From assembly GCF_032144095.1 (NCBI RefSeq), contig NZ_JAVSNJ010000015.1, positions 1 to 64,000 of the forward strand: a stretch of 64,000 nucleotides of DNA. The letters run 5' to 3'. The translations under genes and the position numbers were made by a program. The notes beneath the pieces were generated by a model that did no database searches, had not been told where the DNA came from, and saw only the letters and a list, made by a program, of their open reading frames with translations. Shown piece after piece: positions 59,951-64,000 of the stretch (its first letter is position 1; each line of letters opens with the position of its first letter). Source of the stretch: Sphaerochaeta sp032144095. GTDB lineage: Bacteria; Spirochaetota; Spirochaetia; Sphaerochaetales; Sphaerochaetaceae.

Positions 59951-59994
59951 GAACCAAGTTCTTTGGTTCTTCACCACAAGAAGCCATTGGCTTC
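59951..59994 (+). other. Two tandem hairpins in the tctC leader
   Basis: GAACCAA/TTGGTTC (59951-59969, loop GTTCT) and GAAGCC/GGCTTC (59980-59994 around ATT). Placed at the start of the message, they may stabilise it. Confidence 0.55.
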
Positions 59995-60014
59995 TACAAT
60001 TAAGGAGAAGAGAC

Positions 60015-61010
60015 ATGAAACGTTTCTTGAAACACACTCTGCTGATTACCCTGCTCTGTACAAGCATGACCCTTTTTGCTGCTGGTAGTCCTGAAAAGGC
60101 CCCTGTTGCAAATGCCGCCGCCGATTACCCCTCCAAGCCAATCCAGGTAATCCTTCCAGTAGGTGCTGGTGGTGATACCGACCTCAACGCAAGACTGTTC
60201 TCTCGGTATATGGAGAAGGAACTCGGCAAGTCCTTTGCCATCGTCAACACCTCCGGTGGTGGTGGAACGATCGGGATGCAGAAGGTCCTGGACGCTCCTG
60301 CTGACGGCTACACTGTCCTCTTCTATCATGGTGAGGCGATGATCCCCAAGATTGCAGGCATGGTGGACTACGGTTTGGAAGCCTTTGATATGGTAGGTGT
60401 TTGTCTTCTTGACGATACCACCGTCCTTGCAACCCACCCCGGTATGCCTTTCAAGAACATCCCTGAGTTTGTCGCCTATGCTAAGGCCCATCCTGGTGAT
60501 GTCGAGTTCGGCATGATGACAGGCGGCTACCCCCACCTTGTCGGTATCGTGCTTGAGGATGTTGCAGGCATCGACCTCAACCTGGTCGACGTTGGCGCCA
60601 ATGCTGCCAAGACCGTTGCCCTCAAAGGCCGCAAGACCCAGGTCATCAACACCCAGTATGGTCTGACCCTGGACTACTTCAAGTCCGGTGACTTTGTGGT
60701 ACTCGGGCTGACCAGCAAGAACCGTAACCCACTCTTCCCCGATGTTCCTACCACAACTGAGCAGGGCCTCCCTCTTGAGTTCAACAAGTTCTTCTTCTAT
60801 GCCATGCCCAAGGGGACTCCCAAGCCGATCATCGACAAGTTCTCTGCAGCAATGAAGCGTGTTGTCGAGAACCCAGAGTACCAGGCAGAGGCTGCCAAGT
60901 ATTTCGTAACCCCGACCTACCTGAATCCAGAGGATTCCACAAAGCTTGCCGAAGATACCTACCAGTACTTTGCGCAGTACCAGAACCTGATCAGAGGGAC
61001 CTCGAAATAG
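60015..61010 (+). CDS. tctC: Tripartite tricarboxylate-type transporter substrate-binding protein (TctC/Bug family)
   Basis: A 331-residue exported binding protein of the Bug/TctC family. The signal peptide ends at about residue 22 (LFAAGSPEKA). YPSKPIQVILPVGAGGDTDLNAR near 38-60 is the conserved ligand loop, and GVCLLDDTTVLATHPGMPFKN and FNKFFFYAMPKGTP are further family blocks. Bug proteins bind carboxylates such as citrate or aromatic and sugar acids. AAGGAG precedes the ATG. A strong hairpin follows before tctB. It is expressed under the predicted GntR/FCD operator. Confidence 0.94.
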   Translation: MKRFLKHTLLITLLCTSMTLFAAGSPEKAPVANAAADYPSKPIQVILPVGAGGDTDLNARLFSRYMEKELGKSFAIVNTSGGGGTIGMQKVLDAPADGYTVLFYHGEAMIPKIAGMVDYGLEAFDMVGVCLLDDTTVLATHPGMPFKNIPEFVAYAKAHPGDVEFGMMTGGYPHLVGIVLEDVAGIDLNLVDVGANAAKTVALKGRKTQVINTQYGLTLDYFKSGDFVVLGLTSKNRNPLFPDVPTTTEQGLPLEFNKFFFYAMPKGTPKPIIDKFSAAMKRVVENPEYQAEAAKYFVTPTYLNPEDSTKLAEDTYQYFAQYQNLIRGTSK

Positions 61011-61029
61011 TCTCCCCGCACATCCAATC

Positions 61030-61062
61030 CGTTGCAAGGCATGGTCTCCATGTCTTGCAACG
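61030..61062 (+). other. Intercistronic hairpin after tctC
   Basis: A 15-base stem (61030-61044 with 61048-61062, one G-U) around TCT, without T-run, between the binding-protein and membrane genes. Confidence 0.75.
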
Positions 61063-61083
61063 TTCATTCTAGAGGAAGAGAGC

Positions 61084-61542
61084 ATGCATAAAAAAAATAT
61101 CGGGCTAGGAGCCTTCAGCATCATCCTTGGCGTGGCAATGTACCTGGCTAGTTTCGGCATCAGGGATTTCGCTGCAGTCGGGGTAGGGGCAACCTTTTTC
61201 CCCCGTCTCGCCAGCTTGGGGTTTGTCATACTGGGGGCACTACTCATCCTCCAGGTCCTCAGAGGACCAAAGCCTCTCCCCGAAGCAAAGAGCCCTACGA
61301 AGAGAAACTATTCGATTGTCCTGTCCATGGTCCTGCTGGTGATCTTTCTGGCACTGCTGGAAAGTCTTGGCTATATCATCTGTTCGGCCCTGTACATTTT
61401 TTTCCAGATTCTCATCCTTGCCCCTGAGAAAAAGAAGAACTATGTACTGTATGGAATCATCTCAGTGATCAGCTCGTTGGCAACCTACCTGCTGTTCGTT
61501 CGTGTATTTCAAGTCATGATCCCAAGCGGAATATTGGGATAA
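61084..61542 (+). CDS. tctB: Tripartite tricarboxylate-type transporter small membrane protein (TctB family)
   Basis: A 152-residue protein with four membrane helices, the size and layout of TctB. The AVGVGATFFPRLASLGFVIL segment (about 32-51) is the family's most conserved stretch. AGAGGAAGAGAG precedes the ATG. It sits between tctC and tctA, 21 bases before the latter. It is thought to support the large permease. Confidence 0.88.
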   Translation: MHKKNIGLGAFSIILGVAMYLASFGIRDFAAVGVGATFFPRLASLGFVILGALLILQVLRGPKPLPEAKSPTKRNYSIVLSMVLLVIFLALLESLGYIICSALYIFFQILILAPEKKKNYVLYGIISVISSLATYLLFVRVFQVMIPSGILG

Positions 61543-61563
61543 CATACCGGGAGTTACCTAGCT

Positions 61564-63051
61564 ATGATAATTGAAGGAATACTGTCCGTTTTGACGGTAA
61601 AGACCATATCCTTGATCTTTGGAGGCACTGTACTGGGAATCCTGTTTGGATCGATCCCGGGCATTACCGTAACCATGGGAGTGGCACTGTTTCTCCCCAT
61701 CACATTCAGCATGGAACCTGTAGAAGGGCTCTCCTTGCTTATGGGGCTCTATATCGGAGGGACTTCAGGGGGCCTCATATCAGCAGTGCTCCTGAACATT
61801 CCCGGCACCCCAGCCTCCATCTGCACCTGTTTCGATGGTGCTCCTTTGGCCCAGCAGGGCAAGGCAGGGAAGGCCCTTGGGCTTGGTATCGTCTACTCCT
61901 TCCTGGGAGGGATGTTCAGCCTGGTCGTCCTCTTCTTCATCTCCCCCTGGCTTGCAGGCATCGCCTTGAACTTTGCCTCCTATGAGTATTTCTCCATCGG
62001 GATATTCAGCCTGACCCTGGTATCGACGATGAGCGGGAAGTCTTTCGTGAAAGGGCTGTTCAGTGCCCTGTTGGGCTTTTCGTTCACCTTCATCGGGATG
62101 GCACCCATCACGGCCTTCCCCCGGTTTACCTTTGGGTTCAAGCAGCTCAATGGTGGGTTGAGCCTCCTGCCCATCCTTATCGGGTTGTTTGCTGTCTCCC
62201 AGCTTTTTGAGTCTTCAAACAAGGATGAGGAAGAGGTCAAGCCGGTCGAGTACTCGATCAAGGGCTTCGGGTTCTCCTTCAAGGAGTTCCTCTCCCAGAA
62301 ATGGAATTTTCTGCGTTCTGCCCTGATAGGCACAGGCGTTGGTATCCTCCCCGGTCTTGGTGGGGCGATCTGCAGTGTGGTGGCCTATGGGGTTGCCAAG
62401 AAACAGTCGAAATACCCCGAGAAGTTTGGTACCGGCGCTATCGATGGCATCGTTGCCTCTGAGACCTCCAACAACGCCTCGACCGGTGGTGCCCTTGTTC
62501 CTCTCATGACGCTGGGTATCCCTGGTGACAACACCACAGCCATCCTGCTTGCAGGCTTCATGGTGCATGGCATCACCCCCGGCCCTCTGTTGTTCGAGAA
62601 CAACGGGGTGTTGGTCTACGGGATCTTTACCGCCCTGGTCCTTGCCAATATCTTCATGATCATCTCCGAGTTCGGCGGCATGCGCCTCTTCGTGAAGGTC
62701 CTGAAGGTGCCCAAGCACTTCCTGCTTCCCATCGTCCTAACCCTCTGTGTTATCGGCTCCTATGGGCTGAACAACAGGATGTTCGATGTCTGGACCATGC
62801 TGTTCTTCGGCATCCTTGGCTTTGGCATGAAAAAGTTCGAGATCCCCTCCACCCCTCTGCTGTTGGGTGCCATTCTCGGACCCATCATTGAGACCGAGCT
62901 GCGCCGGGGTCTGATGAGAAGCAAGGGAAGCTTCCTTCCTTTCTTTACCGAACCCATTTCCGGGGTCATCCTCACCATTACGATTCTTGTTGTGCTGTTT
63001 TCAGCAATCCAGACCCTCAGGAAAGCAAACCTACAAAAACGCGCCCAATAG
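61564..63051 (+). CDS. tctA: Tripartite tricarboxylate-type transporter large permease (TctA family)
   Basis: A 495-residue polytopic membrane protein with about twelve helices. The two internal-repeat motifs are read in LFGSIPGITVTMGVALFLPI near 29-48 and GTGVGILPGLGGAICSVVAYG near 258-278, with TPASICTCFDGAPLAQQGKAG and the NNASTGGALVPLMTLGIPGD block typical of TctA. It carries out Na+-coupled uptake. The transketolase gene starts nine bases after its stop, so import and sugar-phosphate chemistry are coexpressed. Confidence 0.95.
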   Translation: MIIEGILSVLTVKTISLIFGGTVLGILFGSIPGITVTMGVALFLPITFSMEPVEGLSLLMGLYIGGTSGGLISAVLLNIPGTPASICTCFDGAPLAQQGKAGKALGLGIVYSFLGGMFSLVVLFFISPWLAGIALNFASYEYFSIGIFSLTLVSTMSGKSFVKGLFSALLGFSFTFIGMAPITAFPRFTFGFKQLNGGLSLLPILIGLFAVSQLFESSNKDEEEVKPVEYSIKGFGFSFKEFLSQKWNFLRSALIGTGVGILPGLGGAICSVVAYGVAKKQSKYPEKFGTGAIDGIVASETSNNASTGGALVPLMTLGIPGDNTTAILLAGFMVHGITPGPLLFENNGVLVYGIFTALVLANIFMIISEFGGMRLFVKVLKVPKHFLLPIVLTLCVIGSYGLNNRMFDVWTMLFFGILGFGMKKFEIPSTPLLLGAILGPIIETELRRGLMRSKGSFLPFFTEPISGVILTITILVVLFSAIQTLRKANLQKRAQ

Positions 63052-63059
63052 GAGACCTT

Positions 63060-64000
63060 ATGCAAAGAACCATAGTCAACAATCAGATAGCTCTCAAGCA
63101 TTGGGAGAAGAGTGCTGACCTTATAGACCAATTCATCGACATCCCCCTCAACTACCGCCAGAGCGGCCACCCCGGTGGCTCCCGTTCGAAGGTACACATG
63201 TTCCTCTCCCTCCTGCTCAGTGGGGCGATGAGATGGGACATCCGTGACAGCGACAAGCGCTTCGGGGACAAGTTCGTCCTGGGGTGTGGGCATACCATAC
63301 CGTTGGTGTATGCCACCCTTGCACTCCTCAATGAGGCGATGAGGGCAAAGTATGAAGAGACGGGAGATTCCAGGTATCTCATCAAGGATGAGGAGCACAG
63401 GGCCTTGTATTGGGAAGACCTCGTGGGATTCAGAAACCGCGGGGGGCTTTCAGGACATGCCGAGGCCAATGGTAAGAGTTCCTTCCTTAAGGCCAATACC
63501 GGGCCCTCGGGCCATGGTACCCCTGCAGCCGCAGGCCTGGCTTTTTCGCTCAAGCGCTCTGGTGCTGCTGGGGTGAAGGTCTTCATCATGGAAGGTGAGG
63601 GTGGGCTGACCCCTGGAGCTACCCATGAGACGCTCAATACCGCCTGGGGCATGGCCCTGGACAACCTGCACTTCCTGGTCGACTGGAATGACTTTGGCAT
63701 TGATGGGCACAAGACCAGCGAGGTCGTCTATGGCGAGCCCAAGGATTGGTTCGCTCCCCATGGCTGGAGGGTGGTAGGCACAGAGCATGGTTCTGAGTTT
63801 GCATCCCTGACCGAGAAGCTCGATGAATTGACCAACGACCTTGATGGGAGGAAGAGCCCTTCCATGCTCTGGTTCAAGACCCGGAAGGGCCGTGGCTACC
63901 TCAAGTATGACTTTGCCTCCCATGGTGCACCCCACAAGAAGAACGGTGTGGAGTACTGGACGCTTCGTAGGGAGTTTGCCAACAAGTATGGTGCCCAGTT
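63060..64000 (+). CDS. Transketolase N-terminal subunit (partial, continues beyond window)
   Basis: 313 residues are visible before the window ends. The thiamine-diphosphate domain of a transketolase N-terminal half is clear: GHPGGS at 36-41, CGHTIPLVYATLALLNE, GLSGHAEA, TGPSGHGTPAAAG and the cofactor block near 176-207 ending in DFGIDGHKTS. The canonical GDG of that block reads GEG (179-181), with Glu180 where Mg2+-binding Asp is expected. The ATG lies 5-6 bases after GGAG and directly follows tctA. A C-terminal subunit gene is expected downstream, outside the window. It likely processes the imported sugar derivative together with the isomerase at 57855. Confidence 0.9.
   Translation, partial: MQRTIVNNQIALKHWEKSADLIDQFIDIPLNYRQSGHPGGSRSKVHMFLSLLLSGAMRWDIRDSDKRFGDKFVLGCGHTIPLVYATLALLNEAMRAKYEETGDSRYLIKDEEHRALYWEDLVGFRNRGGLSGHAEANGKSSFLKANTGPSGHGTPAAAGLAFSLKRSGAAGVKVFIMEGEGGLTPGATHETLNTAWGMALDNLHFLVDWNDFGIDGHKTSEVVYGEPKDWFAPHGWRVVGTEHGSEFASLTEKLDELTNDLDGRKSPSMLWFKTRKGRGYLKYDFASHGAPHKKNGVEYWTLRREFANKYGAQ

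Larger units (their letters stand above)
59536..60014. other. Intergenic region between GntR and tctC
   Basis: These 479 bases hold a terminator (59595-59629), an unexplained foldable stretch around CTCCTC-CTT-GAGGAG (59665-59679), the tct promoter and operator (59907-59940), and two leader hairpins. No gene is credible. Confidence 0.6.

Noticed and set aside
60000..61247. 415-codon minus-strand open frame
   Set aside because: Antisense to tctC and tctB; the long length only reflects host codon bias.
1..64000. CRISPR arrays, tRNA or rRNA genes, insertion sequences
   Set aside because: None seen: no regularly spaced repeats, no cloverleaf-like or rRNA-like stretches, and no transposase or integrase motifs were recognised by eye.

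Overview
The window reads as the chromosome of an anaerobic, sugar-fermenting spirochaete, most likely Sphaerochaeta or a close relative. The inference rests on five solute-binding proteins whose signal peptides end in the spirochaete-style motif F-A-x-G-x-x-E, on the gene mix (TRAP, tricarboxylate-type and ABC importers, a Na+ decarboxylase, a fused Mo-hydroxylase, YesMN) and on dense operons. No rRNA, tRNA, CRISPR array, transposase or integrase was recognised. Genus is inferred, not proven.

Layout. (1) 26-5564, minus: an RpiR-type regulator heads an operon with 6-phosphogluconate dehydrogenase, a KDG-type sugar kinase, a zinc alcohol dehydrogenase and a Gfo/Idh/MocA oxidoreductase. (2) 5739-17192: an AT-rich island with its own GntR/LacI-type regulator, TRAP importer, FucU-like mutarotase, IlvD/Edd dehydratase, large flavoprotein, DapB-like reductase, 2-hydroxyacid dehydrogenase and aldo/keto reductase; this looks like a sugar or sugar-acid pathway. 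(3) 17462-20959: an ABC sugar importer without ATPase, followed by KdgF. A 41-bp sequence present on both sides of the island (5600-5640 and 17350-17390, one mismatch) ties regions 1 and 3 together as a split uronate/ketodeoxygluconate regulon and suggests that the island was inserted into one divergent control region. (4) 20954-28749: YesMN two-component system, a second TRAP importer, iron alcohol dehydrogenase and a small flavin-type protein. (5) 28794-41041: a nitronate-monooxygenase-like enzyme, an amidohydrolase, an AAA/DUF4143 ATPase flanked by ~71-bp repeats, a fused xanthine-dehydrogenase-type protein, and a BmpA-type nucleoside ABC importer; together a likely purine/nucleoside acquisition and breakdown block. 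(6) 41281-47050: small kinase, dCMP deaminase and hydrolase operon, then a Na+-pumping decarboxylase (oadG-oadA-oadB). (7) 47506-53986: Mrp, NUDIX and SIMPL operon, a candidate small RNA, a secreted unknown protein, GpsA, an acetyltransferase and an FAD oxidoreductase. (8) 53983-64000: GH36 alpha-galactosidase, an epimerase-like protein, a sugar isomerase, a GntR/FCD regulator, a TctCBA tripartite tricarboxylate-type transporter and the start of a transketolase N-terminal subunit running off the window.

Recurring themes: each of the five solute-binding-protein genes is followed by a strong RNA hairpin before the first membrane or ATPase gene; regulators sit beside importers and share recognisable operators with distant partner promoters; and many promoters carry the -10 hexamer TATACT. 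Positions were read by eye; GC contrast is stated qualitatively and no database search was run.
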